Below are positions 26,582 through 36,743 of a stretch of DNA of 64,000 nt, piece by piece (position 1 is the first letter of the stretch; each line of letters begins with the position of its first letter). Location: NCBI RefSeq assembly GCF_008364795.1, contig NZ_VTTM01000009.1, forward strand, positions 62,001 to 126,000, written 5' to 3'. Position numbers and translations under genes: made by a program. The notes below the pieces were generated by a model. It saw only the letters and a program-made list of their open reading frames with translations, was not told where the DNA came from and did no database searches. This DNA is from Azospirillum oryzae (lineage in GTDB: Bacteria > Pseudomonadota > Alphaproteobacteria > Azospirillales > Azospirillaceae).

Positions 26582-27913
26582 TCAACGCTTGTCCAGCGGG
26601 ACGAAGGGACGGGCGGCGTAGCCGGTGAAGAGCTGACGCGGGCGGCCGATCTTCTGGGCCGGGTCTTCGATCATCTCCTTCCACTGGCTGATCCAGCCGA
26701 CGGTGCGGGCCACGGCGAACAGCACGGTGAACATGCTGGTCGGGAAGCCCATCGCCTTCAGGATGATGCCGGAATAGAAGTCGACGTTCGGATAGAGCTT
26801 CTTCTCGACGAAATACTCGTCCGACAGGGCGATCTTCTCAAGCTCCATCGCGATGGCCAGATGCGGCTCGTCCTGGATGCCAAGGCGGTCGAGAACCTGA
26901 TAGCAGGTCTCGCGCATGATCTTGGCGCGCGGGTCGTAGTTCTTGTAGACCCGGTGGCCGAAGCCCATCAGGCGGAAGCTGTCGTTCTTGTCCTTGGCGC
27001 GGCGGACGAACTCGGGGATGCGATCAACCGAGCCGATCTCCTCCAGCATCTTCAACACGGCTTCGTTGGCGCCGCCATGGGCCGGACCCCACAGAGCAGC
27101 GATGCCCGAGGCGATGCAGGCGAACGGGTTGGCGTGGGACGAGCCGGCGAGGCGGACGGTGGAGGTCGAGGCGTTCTGCTCGTGATCGGCATGCAGGATG
27201 AAGATCTTCTCCATCGCCTCGGACAGGACCGGATCGACCTTCCATTCCTCGCACGGCGTGCCGAAGGTCATGTAGAGGAAGTTTTCCGCGAAGGACAGGT
27301 CGTTGCGCGGATACATGAAGGGTTCGCCGACCGTGTACTTGTAGGCCATGGCGGCCATGGTCGGCATCTTGGCGATCAGCCGGTGCGCGGCGATCTTGCG
27401 CTGCACCGGATCGAAGATGTCGGTGGAGTCGTGATAGAAGGCCGACAGCGCGCCGACGACGCCGCACATGATCGCCATCGGGTGGGCGTCACGGCGGAAG
27501 CCGCTGTAGAACTTGGCCAGCTGTTCGTGCACCATCGTGTGATAGGTGATGGTGCGCTCGAAATCGGCCTTCTGCTGCGGGTCGGGCAGTTCGCCGTTCA
27601 GCAGCAGGTGGCAGACCTCCAGGAAATCGCAATTCTCGGCCAGATCGGCGATGGCATAGCCGCGGTGCAGCAGGACGCCCTCGTCACCGTCGATGTAGGT
27701 GATGGCCGAATCGCAGGCGGCGGTGGAGGTGAAGCCCGGATCGTAGGTGAAATAGCCGGTCTCGGCGTAGAGCTTGCGGATGTCGATCACGTTGGGACCG
27801 GTCGACCCGCTGAGCACCGGCAGCTTCAAGGTCTTGCCGGTGGCGTCATCTGTCAGCGTGACGGTGCCGACCTGGTTCACATCGCCGTGCGGCGTGTGCT
27901 TGCTCGATTCCAT
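26582..27913 (-). CDS. gltA: Citrate synthase
   Basis: A 443-residue type II (hexameric, Gram-negative) citrate synthase joining acetyl-CoA and oxaloacetate in the TCA cycle. The sequence shows the N-terminal beta domain (LKLPVLSGSTGPNVIDIRKLY), LLHRGYAIADLAE, the catalytic His region ALWGPAHGGANEAVLKML, MGFGHRVYKNYDPRAKI with the second catalytic His, and the catalytic Asp region YPNVDFYSGIIL. The ATG at 27913 begins MESSKHTPH. The frame stays open to 28156, but the extra N-terminus is not family-like. Confidence 0.97.
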   Translation of the reverse strand: MESSKHTPHGDVNQVGTVTLTDDATGKTLKLPVLSGSTGPNVIDIRKLYAETGYFTYDPGFTSTAACDSAITYIDGDEGVLLHRGYAIADLAENCDFLEVCHLLLNGELPDPQQKADFERTITYHTMVHEQLAKFYSGFRRDAHPMAIMCGVVGALSAFYHDSTDIFDPVQRKIAAHRLIAKMPTMAAMAYKYTVGEPFMYPRNDLSFAENFLYMTFGTPCEEWKVDPVLSEAMEKIFILHADHEQNASTSTVRLAGSSHANPFACIASGIAALWGPAHGGANEAVLKMLEEIGSVDRIPEFVRRAKDKNDSFRLMGFGHRVYKNYDPRAKIMRETCYQVLDRLGIQDEPHLAIAMELEKIALSDEYFVEKKLYPNVDFYSGIILKAMGFPTSMFTVLFAVARTVGWISQWKEMIEDPAQKIGRPRQLFTGYAARPFVPLDKR

Positions 27914-28145
27914 GACCTTCTCACACTCCTTGCTGGCCGGCCGGGCGGCGGCTCGCGGCCTCCGCTGCCGGACCTTGGTGGTTGGCCCGTCTTCGGCGCG
28001 CATGGGCGGCGCGCTTGTTATCGCGCGCGCGTTCGCCCCTTGCGGCGCCGCGCCGTCTTCTCCCGGTCTGACGCAAGGATGGGCCGGGAGCGGAACCCCC
28101 ACCCTTCCTGGTCGTTGACTCCTCCAGAAGATAGCAGAGGACATC

Positions 28146-28379
28146 ATGACCGACACGCCTCAAACACGCACCCCCTCCGAAGGAATGGCCCAGCCGCGGA
28201 AATCAGGCGCTGACACCCACGACCAGACCCCGGCCGGGGAACGTTCCCCGCGGGAGGACATGACCAAGACGCCGGGCGACGGCACGTTGCAGGACGCCAC
28301 GCCGGCCGGTCTGTCGTCCAAAGAACTGCGGGAACGGGCGGAGGACGCCGACGGCTCGACCCAGCCGGGCACCGGCTGA
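28146..28379 (+). CDS. Small hydrophilic protein, function unknown
   Basis: A 77-residue protein made almost wholly of polar and small residues (many Thr, Pro, Gly, Asp, Glu), with no membrane span or cysteine, so probably disordered. The start at ATG 28146 has AGAGGA at good spacing. It is divergent from gltA and convergent with the GAF/PAS hybrid kinase, 18 bases from that gene's stop. I do not recognise it. Its make-up resembles small stress-related proteins such as the KGG protein at 1322, without sharing the KGG motif. Confidence 0.6.
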   Translation: MTDTPQTRTPSEGMAQPRKSGADTHDQTPAGERSPREDMTKTPGDGTLQDATPAGLSSKELRERAEDADGSTQPGTG

Positions 28380-28397
28380 CATCGGTCCGAAGGAGGA

Positions 28398-31300
28398 TCA
28401 GGCCGCCGGCCGCTGCACCCCGGTGCGCTCGCGCAAGGAACGCTCCAGCCGGGCGGACTCGTGCAGCAGCACCGGCAGGAGTCGGCTCGCCTGATCCCTG
28501 TCGCCGTTGCGGCAGAGGACTTCCATGCGCCAGGCATGGTGCATGACCGTCATCCCGCCGAAACTGCCGGCGAGGCTGGACAGGTCGTGCGCCTCCCCCG
28601 CCAGTGACCGCAAGTCGGCGGTGCCGGCCAGGACGGACTCCGCCATCGCCGACAGCCGTTCCAGCCGGCGCGACACGTCGTCGAGGAAGCTGTCGACGAT
28701 CAGCGCCAGATTGTCGGCGCCCACCGTCTCCACCAGATCGGCCAGCACCGCCTCGTCCAACGCCTCGCCGCCCTCGTCGCCGCCACTCCCGTCACCCGGA
28801 TCCGCCGGGACGCCGGCGGATCCGGCCCGGGCTTCCGACGCTCCGATCCAGCAATCCAGCGCAGCCAGCAGGCCGGCGCGGCTGATCGGCTTGGTCAGAT
28901 AATCGCTCATGCCCGCGCGCAGGCAAAGTTCGCGCGTGCCCGGCATGGCATCTGCGGTCAGGGCGATGATCGGCAGGCTGGCCAGGGCGCCGCCGCGCGC
29001 CCGGATCGCCTGCGCCGCTTCCAGCCCGTCCATCCCCGGCATCTGAACGTCCATCAGCACCAGATCGAGGCCGCCGCGGCAGGCCGCCGCGACCGCCTGT
29101 TCCCCATCCTCCGCGACCTCGACCGTATAGCCCAGCTTGCGCAGCAGGGTGGTGGCGAACAGCTGGTTGGTGCGGTTGTCCTCCGCCAGCAGGATGCGAC
29201 CGCGGCGCGGCGCCTCCTCCGCCCCGGCATCCGTGACCGGAGCGGCGGGAACGGATGCCGGGGCCGCCGCCGCCAACAGTCCGGTCAGGCAGCCGGCCAG
29301 CGAACTCTGGCGCAGCGGCCGGTTCAGCGTGGCGTGGGCCAGCCCCTGGGGCACGCCGTCGGTGCGCGCGGCCGGCGACAGCGTGACGATCAGAACGCGC
29401 CGCGTCGCCGCCAGCGCCGGGTCGCCGGCGACCGCCGCCAGCAACGCGTCACCGCCCATGCCGGGCATCGTCTGATCGGCGAGCACCACGTCGAAGGGCC
29501 GGCCGCCGGCCGCCGCGCGCCGCAAAGCCTCCAGCGCGTCCGATCCGTTTTCCACCGTGGCCGGCATGGCGCCCAAGCTGTCGAGCATCGAAGCCAGCAC
29601 CCGGCGGTTCACCGCGAGATCGTCCACCACCAGCGCGCGACGCCCGGCCAGCGGCCGTTCGGCCGGTGGCAGCGCCTCGTCCGACAGGGCCAGCGGAAGA
29701 TCGACCAGGAAGCGGCTGCCCGTGCCCAGGCTGCTCTCCACCGCGATGCTGCCGCCCATCAGTTCCGACAGCTGGCGGCAGATCGCCAGCCCCAGGCCGG
29801 TACCGCCGAACTTGCGGGTGATCGACCCGTCGACCTGCTGAAACTTGTTGAACAGGGTTGGCAGCGCTTCGGCCGGGATGCCGATGCCGGTGTCGGTCAC
29901 GGTGATGCGCAGCACCAAATGGGACTCGGTGGCGTCCAGCGCCTCCATCTCCACCGCGACAGACCCCTCGTCGGTGAATTTGACCGCGTTGCCAACCAGA
30001 TTGACCAGAATCTGCCGGATGCGCGTCGGATCGCCCAGCAGCGTGCGGCGCAGCAACGGATCGATGTAGAAGCCGATCTCGATCCCCTTCTCGTGCGCGC
30101 GCGGGGTCAGCAGCTCCACCACCCCTTCCACCAGATCGGCGGCGTCGAAGGGCAGCGTCTCGATGGTGACGCGGCCGGCCTCCAGCTTGGAAATGTCGAG
30201 GATGTCGTTGATGATGGTCAGCAGCGCGTTGGACGAGCTGCGGATGGCCTGGGCGAACTGGTGCTGCTCGGGGGTCAGGGCGGTGTCGAACAGCAGCTCC
30301 GTCATGCCCATGATGCCGTTCATCGGCGTGCGGATCTCGTGGCTCATCGCCGCCAGGAATTCCGACTTCGCCTGCGTCGCCGCCTCGGCGCGGGCGCGGA
30401 GCGCATCGGCCTCCTCGCGGGCGGCGTCGAGCCCTTCGGCCAGCGCGCACATGTCGGCGGCCTGACGCTGCAATTCCGCCTCGAAGCGCTTGCGTTCGGT
30501 GATGTCGGTGCGGGTGCAGACCAGCGAGCCGTTGCTGGTCCGGTTCTCCGCCACCACGATCCAGCGGCCGTCGGGCAACTCCCGCTCGAACGGCGCGCCG
30601 GGGTTGCGGTGCTGGGCCAGCTCGGCCCGGATCCAGGCTTCGTCGCTCGGGCCGTCCGGGTTGCCCGCGAACTCGCCATTGGCGATGGCGGCGCGCAGGA
30701 TGTCCTCGAACGGACGGCCGGCGGTCAGCAGCGGCGCCGTCAGCGGATGGGCTTCGCGGTAGCGCTCGTTGCACAGGATCAGCCGGTCGTCGGCGTCGAA
30801 ATAGGCCAGCCCCTCCGGCACCGCCTCGATCGCGTCGTCCAGCGTCTGCTTGGCGAGCCGCAGTTCCTCTTCCGTCAGCTTGTCGCGCGTGATGTCGGTA
30901 TGGGCGCCGACCATGCGCACGACCCGGCCGTCGGCATCGCGGATGTGGATGGCGCGGCTGAGGATATAGACGGTGTGGCCCTGCTTGTGGCGGAAGCGCT
31001 GCACCGCCTCGAATTTCGGGATCAGCCCGGCATTGTAGGCGCGGACCATCTCCAGCGCCGCGATCCGGTCCTCCTCGAAGATCAGGCCGGCCCACATGTC
31101 CAGGCTGTTCTCCAGCTCGCCGTCGCCATAGCCGAGCTGTTCCTTCCAGGTTGGGGAGAACCAGATCCCGCCGCTTTCCAGGTTCCAGTCCCAGATGCCG
31201 TCCCGCGTCGCCTGGACGGTCAGGTCCAGAAGCTCGCGGTTCGAGCGCAGTTCCGCCTCTTCCCGCTTGGCATCGGTGATGTCCTGGACGACGCCAAGCA

Positions 31301-32165
31301 GGCCGACCGGCCGGCCGTCGGCCCCGCATTCGGCCATGCCGCGTATGAAGACATGGCGCAGCGCACCGTCCGGCCGGATGACCCGCGCCTCGACCGAGAA
31401 GCCCTCGCCGGTCGTCCGCGCCCGCTCGACCAGACCGGCAAGGTACGGCCGGTCGTCGGGGTGGTAGCAGGAGCGCGACAGCTCGACAGTCGGCGTTTGA
31501 CCCTGCGGTGGCAGCCCCAGGATGCGGTAGACCTCGTCCGACCAGCGGCGGGCATCGGTGACGAAATCGATGTACCAATGGCCGAACTGGCCGATCTCCT
31601 CGGCAAGATTCAACAGGCGCGAGCGGTCACGCAACTCCGCTTCCGCCCGCTCGCGCCGGGCCACCTCGCGGTGCAGCGTCATCTCGTCCACCACCAGCCG
31701 GGCGAGTTGGGCCAGCGTCTCCGCCTCCCGCTCGTCGAAATCGGCACGGGGCACGTCGTCGATGACGCAGAGCGTTCCCAGCTTCTGCCCATCCGCCACC
31801 AGCGGCGCGCCGGCATAGAAGCGGATGTTCGGCGCGCCGGTGACCAGCGGATTGCCGGCGAAGCGCGGGTCCTTGGTCGCGTCCTGCACGACCAGCACGC
31901 CATCGTCCAGGATGGCGTGGGCGCAGAAGGCCAGATCGCGGTGGGTTTCCGTCGCCTCCAGCCCGACCCGGCTCTTGAACCACTGGCGCTCGCGGTCGAT
32001 CAGCGAGACCAGCGCGATGCGCGTGCCGAAGAAATGCCGGGCCAGCCGGGTGATGTTGTCGAAGCCCGGTTCCGGTGCGGTGTCGAGGATGCAGTAGGAG
32101 TCCAGAACGGCCCGCCGCCGGCTCTCGTCAGGCGGCAGAGCGGCCGGCACCGCCCCCGCGCTCAA
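28398..32165 (-). CDS. Soluble hybrid histidine kinase (GAF-PAS x3-HK-REC-REC-HPt)
   Basis: A 1255-residue cytoplasmic sensor. A GAF domain (about 10-165, FFGTRIALVSLIDRERQWFKS) is followed by three PAS domains, the first two with PAC motifs (YRILGLPPQ, MVGAHTDITR). HisKA has His609 (AAMSHEIRTPMNG) and HATPase shows NLVGNAVKFTDEG and GTGLGLAIC. Two receivers carry Asp897 (VLADQTMPGMGG) and Asp1039 (LMDVQMPGMDG), and the HPt domain has His1193 (GEAHDLSSLAGSFG). The frame stays open well upstream. The best start is TTG 32165, which overlaps the stop of the preceding regulator gene (TTGA) and is seven bases from GGGAGGG. Coupling to that sigma54 regulator makes it the likely phosphate acceptor. 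Confidence 0.88.
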   Translation of the reverse strand: MSAGAVPAALPPDESRRRAVLDSYCILDTAPEPGFDNITRLARHFFGTRIALVSLIDRERQWFKSRVGLEATETHRDLAFCAHAILDDGVLVVQDATKDPRFAGNPLVTGAPNIRFYAGAPLVADGQKLGTLCVIDDVPRADFDEREAETLAQLARLVVDEMTLHREVARRERAEAELRDRSRLLNLAEEIGQFGHWYIDFVTDARRWSDEVYRILGLPPQGQTPTVELSRSCYHPDDRPYLAGLVERARTTGEGFSVEARVIRPDGALRHVFIRGMAECGADGRPVGLLGVVQDITDAKREEAELRSNRELLDLTVQATRDGIWDWNLESGGIWFSPTWKEQLGYGDGELENSLDMWAGLIFEEDRIAALEMVRAYNAGLIPKFEAVQRFRHKQGHTVYILSRAIHIRDADGRVVRMVGAHTDITRDKLTEEELRLAKQTLDDAIEAVPEGLAYFDADDRLILCNERYREAHPLTAPLLTAGRPFEDILRAAIANGEFAGNPDGPSDEAWIRAELAQHRNPGAPFERELPDGRWIVVAENRTSNGSLVCTRTDITERKRFEAELQRQAADMCALAEGLDAAREEADALRARAEAATQAKSEFLAAMSHEIRTPMNGIMGMTELLFDTALTPEQHQFAQAIRSSSNALLTIINDILDISKLEAGRVTIETLPFDAADLVEGVVELLTPRAHEKGIEIGFYIDPLLRRTLLGDPTRIRQILVNLVGNAVKFTDEGSVAVEMEALDATESHLVLRITVTDTGIGIPAEALPTLFNKFQQVDGSITRKFGGTGLGLAICRQLSELMGGSIAVESSLGTGSRFLVDLPLALSDEALPPAERPLAGRRALVVDDLAVNRRVLASMLDSLGAMPATVENGSDALEALRRAAAGGRPFDVVLADQTMPGMGGDALLAAVAGDPALAATRRVLIVTLSPAARTDGVPQGLAHATLNRPLRQSSLAGCLTGLLAAAAPASVPAAPVTDAGAEEAPRRGRILLAEDNRTNQLFATTLLRKLGYTVEVAEDGEQAVAAACRGGLDLVLMDVQMPGMDGLEAAQAIRARGGALASLPIIALTADAMPGTRELCLRAGMSDYLTKPISRAGLLAALDCWIGASEARAGSAGVPADPGDGSGGDEGGEALDEAVLADLVETVGADNLALIVDSFLDDVSRRLERLSAMAESVLAGTADLRSLAGEAHDLSSLAGSFGGMTVMHHAWRMEVLCRNGDRDQASRLLPVLLHESARLERSLRERTGVQRPAA

Positions 32166-33598
32166 GCGGCACCCTCCCCGGCGCCGCGGGCCTCGGCGAC
32201 GCGCCATTGCTGAAGTTTGCGGTAGATGGTGGACGGGCTGATCTCCAGCATCAGGGCGGCGCGCGGCACATCGTCGCCGGTCAGCCGCAGCGCCTTCTGG
32301 ATCATGTCCTTCTCGACCCGCCACAGCGGCTGCACGGCGGCATCCTCCTCCGCCGCATCGGCGGCCGGCGAACCGCAGGCGGCGCACGGGAAGGCGCCGG
32401 CGTCAGGATTGCCGATCGCCGGACCGCCCATCGGCGGCAGCATGCCCACGGTGACCTGCGGCCCGTCGTTCAGCACCACGACGTTGCGGACGACATTCTG
32501 CAATTGCCGCACGTTGCCGGGCCAGTCATGGGCGCGCAGCCGCGCTTCCACCTCCGGGGCGAAGGCCGACAGCGCCTTGCCCTCCTCCCGCGCATAATCG
32601 ATCAGGAAGGAGCGCGCGATCTCGATCACGTCGTCGCCGCGGTCGCGCAGCGGCGGCAAGGCCAGCGGGATGACATGCAGGCGGTAATAGAGGTCCTCCC
32701 GGAAACGGCCGGCCTGAACCTCGGCCAGCGGATCACGGTTGGTGGCGGCGACGAAGCGCACGTCCACCCGCTCCTCCCGTCCGCTGCCGACCGGGCTGAC
32801 CGTGCCGGTCTGGACGAAACGCAGGAGCTTGCTCTGCAGGTCGAACGGCATCTCGCAGATTTCGTCCAGGAACAGCGTGCCGCCGTCGGCCAGCAGCGCC
32901 GCCCCCGGCCGGTCGCCCGCCGCCCCGGTGAAGGCGCCCTTCACATGGCCGAAGATCTCCGATTCGAGCAAATCCTTCGGGATGGCCGCGCAGTTCAGCG
33001 CCACGAAGGCGCCGTCGCGCCGCGGGCTGGCGCGGTGGATGGCCTGGGCCGCGACCTCCTTGCCGGTCCCGCTCTCTCCGGTGATGAAGACGTTGGCGCG
33101 GCTGGCGGCCACGCTTTCGATGGTGCGGTAGACCGCCTGCATTTCCGGCGAGCTGCCGATGAAGCCATGGAAGCGCCCGCGGTCCAGGTCCTTGCGGTAT
33201 CCCTCCACCATGCGCGCCAGCGTCCGCCGTTCCAGCGCGTTGCGCAGGGTCAGGTTCAACCGGTCGGCGTTGAAGGGCTTCACGATGAAGTCGAAGGCAC
33301 CGAGCTTCATCGCCTCCACCGCCAGATCGATGGAGCCATGGGCGGTGATGATGACCACCGAAACGCTCGCGTCGCGGGCCTGGAGCGCCTGGAGCACCTC
33401 CAGCCCGTCCATGTCCGGCAGCTTCAGGTCCAGGATGACCGCATCGGGCGGCGATGCCGCCGCGGCGTCCAGCGCCTCCCTCCCGCGGGTGCAATGCACG
33501 ACCTCATGGGCGTCCGCGCGCAGGAACTCGATATAGAGCTTGGCGAGCGGGACCGTATCCTCGATCAGCAGGATGCGGCGCTTCTTGGGAGAGGACAC
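32162..33598 (-). CDS. Sigma54-dependent response regulator, LuxO/NtrC type
   Basis: A 478-residue regulator. The receiver (about 8-120, phosphoacceptor Asp57 in VILDLKLPDMDG) precedes an AAA+ domain with Walker A (GESGTGKE), an intact GAFTGA loop (HVKGAFTGAAG, about 217) and Walker B (GGTLFLDEICE), and a Fis-type helix-turn-helix (DDVPRAALMLEISPSTIYRKLQQW). Of the four sigma54 activators in this window it is the only one with a perfect GAFTGA. The layout and receiver resemble LuxO, but no qrr-like RNA or LuxR gene is visible, so a quorum role is not claimed. It is coupled to the hybrid kinase by overlapping stop and start. Confidence 0.9.
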   Translation of the reverse strand: MSSPKKRRILLIEDTVPLAKLYIEFLRADAHEVVHCTRGREALDAAAASPPDAVILDLKLPDMDGLEVLQALQARDASVSVVIITAHGSIDLAVEAMKLGAFDFIVKPFNADRLNLTLRNALERRTLARMVEGYRKDLDRGRFHGFIGSSPEMQAVYRTIESVAASRANVFITGESGTGKEVAAQAIHRASPRRDGAFVALNCAAIPKDLLESEIFGHVKGAFTGAAGDRPGAALLADGGTLFLDEICEMPFDLQSKLLRFVQTGTVSPVGSGREERVDVRFVAATNRDPLAEVQAGRFREDLYYRLHVIPLALPPLRDRGDDVIEIARSFLIDYAREEGKALSAFAPEVEARLRAHDWPGNVRQLQNVVRNVVVLNDGPQVTVGMLPPMGGPAIGNPDAGAFPCAACGSPAADAAEEDAAVQPLWRVEKDMIQKALRLTGDDVPRAALMLEISPSTIYRKLQQWRVAEARGAGEGAA

Positions 33599-33765
33599 GG
33601 GGCGGCACTCTGATGGTCGGTGAAGGGGTGTCGATCGGGCAAGACTGCCCGCGCAGTGAAACTCGGCCCCCAGTGTAACCCGACCAAATTCCCGCCGCCA
33701 GTCGGGCTGCGCCTACCTGCATATGACTTTTGACGCAGAGCGTCGGCAGGAGGGCGCCGCTCCTT

Positions 33766-34536
33766 TCATACCCCGCTATCGATCAGGTCGGTCCGCCCGA
33801 TCCGCCGCAACGAAACTTGGACGCGGGCATTGTGGTCGCGGATTTCGCGCAGGGTCTGCAACGTGAATTCGACATGGCCATCGGCCGCAGCACTCGCAGC
33901 ATCCGCGTCGCCGGCCAGAACCGCGTCGGCGATGGCGAGATGCTGTTGCAGCAGCAGGTCGCGCACCCCCGGCCGGGAATAGAGGTCGGCGCGGTTGTAG
34001 AACACGTCGTTGCGCAGCAGGTCGGACAGCGTCCGCATGATGTGCAGCATGACGACGTTGTGCGCCGCCTCGTAGATCGCCAGATGCAGGTCGGCGTCCG
34101 AGTCCGCCTCCTCAGAGCTGTCGTCCTTGCCATGGGCGGCCTGCATCCGGGCGACGATGGCGCGGATGCCGTCGCGGTCGAGGTCGGTCGCCCGCTGGGC
34201 GGCCAAGCCCGCCGCCGCCGCCTCGATGGAGCGGCGGAACTCCAGATAGTCGAAGGACGCATCCGGCTTGTTGCGCATCAGCGTCATCAACGGATCGGCG
34301 ATCTGCGACAGAAAACTGGCGACATGGGTGCCGCTGCGCCCGGTGACCAGCAGGCCGCGCTCCTCCAGCTTGGCGATGGCGTCGCGCAGCGACGGGCGCG
34401 ACACGTCCAGCTTCACCGCCAGTTCCCGTTCGGCCAGCAGCTTTTCCCCCGGACGCAGAGCGCCCTCCAGGATCAGCCGTTCCAGATGCTCGGCAATGGC
34501 GTCGGCCAGCTTGGCCGGTTTGATCGTCCCCTGCAT
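33766..34536 (-). CDS. lldR: LldR-like FadR/GntR-family lactate regulator
   Basis: A 256-residue regulator. An N-terminal GntR winged helix (LADAIAEHLERLILEGALRPGEKLLAERELAVKLDVSRPSLRDAIAKLEERGLL) is followed by an FCD effector domain with the metal-binding pattern (DLHLAIYEAAHN ... QQHLAIADAVLAGD). I chose ATG 34536, preceded by GGGAGAGG; an in-frame start at 34671 would extend the protein with unrelated sequence. It is divergent from the lldP-Dld-lldEFG operon, the usual place of LldR. The symbol rests on family plus context. PdhR/GlcC-like members look alike. Confidence 0.82.
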   Translation of the reverse strand: MQGTIKPAKLADAIAEHLERLILEGALRPGEKLLAERELAVKLDVSRPSLRDAIAKLEERGLLVTGRSGTHVASFLSQIADPLMTLMRNKPDASFDYLEFRRSIEAAAAGLAAQRATDLDRDGIRAIVARMQAAHGKDDSSEEADSDADLHLAIYEAAHNVVMLHIMRTLSDLLRNDVFYNRADLYSRPGVRDLLLQQHLAIADAVLAGDADAASAAADGHVEFTLQTLREIRDHNARVQVSLRRIGRTDLIDSGV

Positions 34537-35017
34537 TGGGTGGGCGGCCTCTCCCTGCACGTCTTGATCCTCTTCAATACCGATGGATCGAACAGGCGTC
34601 CAGAGCAGTGGCTGACTGCCAACGTCGCACCCCCCTACCAAAGTGGGCCGCTTGGCAAACGATTCAGCCATTGCACAGTATGGTAAAATATTTTATCCAA
34701 GTCTCACCGTATGGATAAGAGATGTCCACCGCCTCCCGAATGGCAAGGGGTCTTCCCCAAGCCTAACCGGAGCGGAAGGTGCATCCACAAGGTACCGGGA
34801 CAGGACGGACCAGGCCCCAAAAGGGCGCATCCGCACCGCGAGCATCGGGGCCGCAAGACCCCGGCGGCGGTGAACACCTCCGCTTTGCCGAACATCCGGC
34901 CTTCCACCCGCGTCTCCCTTCGGGATGCGGGCGGGCCGGGTGCTGCCAAATGCGGCCAGCCTTCTCCCGGGACACCGTTCGGACCGACATCACTCCCCGA
35001 GAAGGAGACCCCCGAGG
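34537..35017. other. Control region between lldR and lldP
   Basis: 481 bases without a supported gene. The lldR-proximal part holds an AT-rich block at about 34665-34720 with the candidate operators. The remaining roughly 300 bases form a GC-rich leader of lldP with a possible hairpin (CCCGC/GCGGG arms around 34908-34933). It ends at the ribosome site GAAGGAGA before ATG 35018. Confidence 0.6.
34678..34718. promoter_or_regulatory. Candidate lactate-regulator operator cluster
   Basis: TGGTAAAATATTTTATCCA (34681-34699) is a near-perfect palindrome with TGG/CCA ends, the end pattern of FadR/GntR-family operators. A direct repeat GTATGGTAAA (34678-34687) and GTATGGATAA (34709-34718) is spaced 31 bases, about three helical turns. 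This block is the sharpest AT-rich stretch in the gap. Assignment to LldR is inference. Confidence 0.55.
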
Positions 35018-36694
<1,677 letters not shown>

Positions 36695-36743
36695 GGCCGG
36701 CTCCTCCCGCCACCTCCTCCACCACCAGCAGGAACCGCTGCCG

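Noticed and set aside
29334..32213. 959-codon plus-strand open frame
   Set aside because: Shadow of the GAF/PAS hybrid kinase; no recognisable domain.
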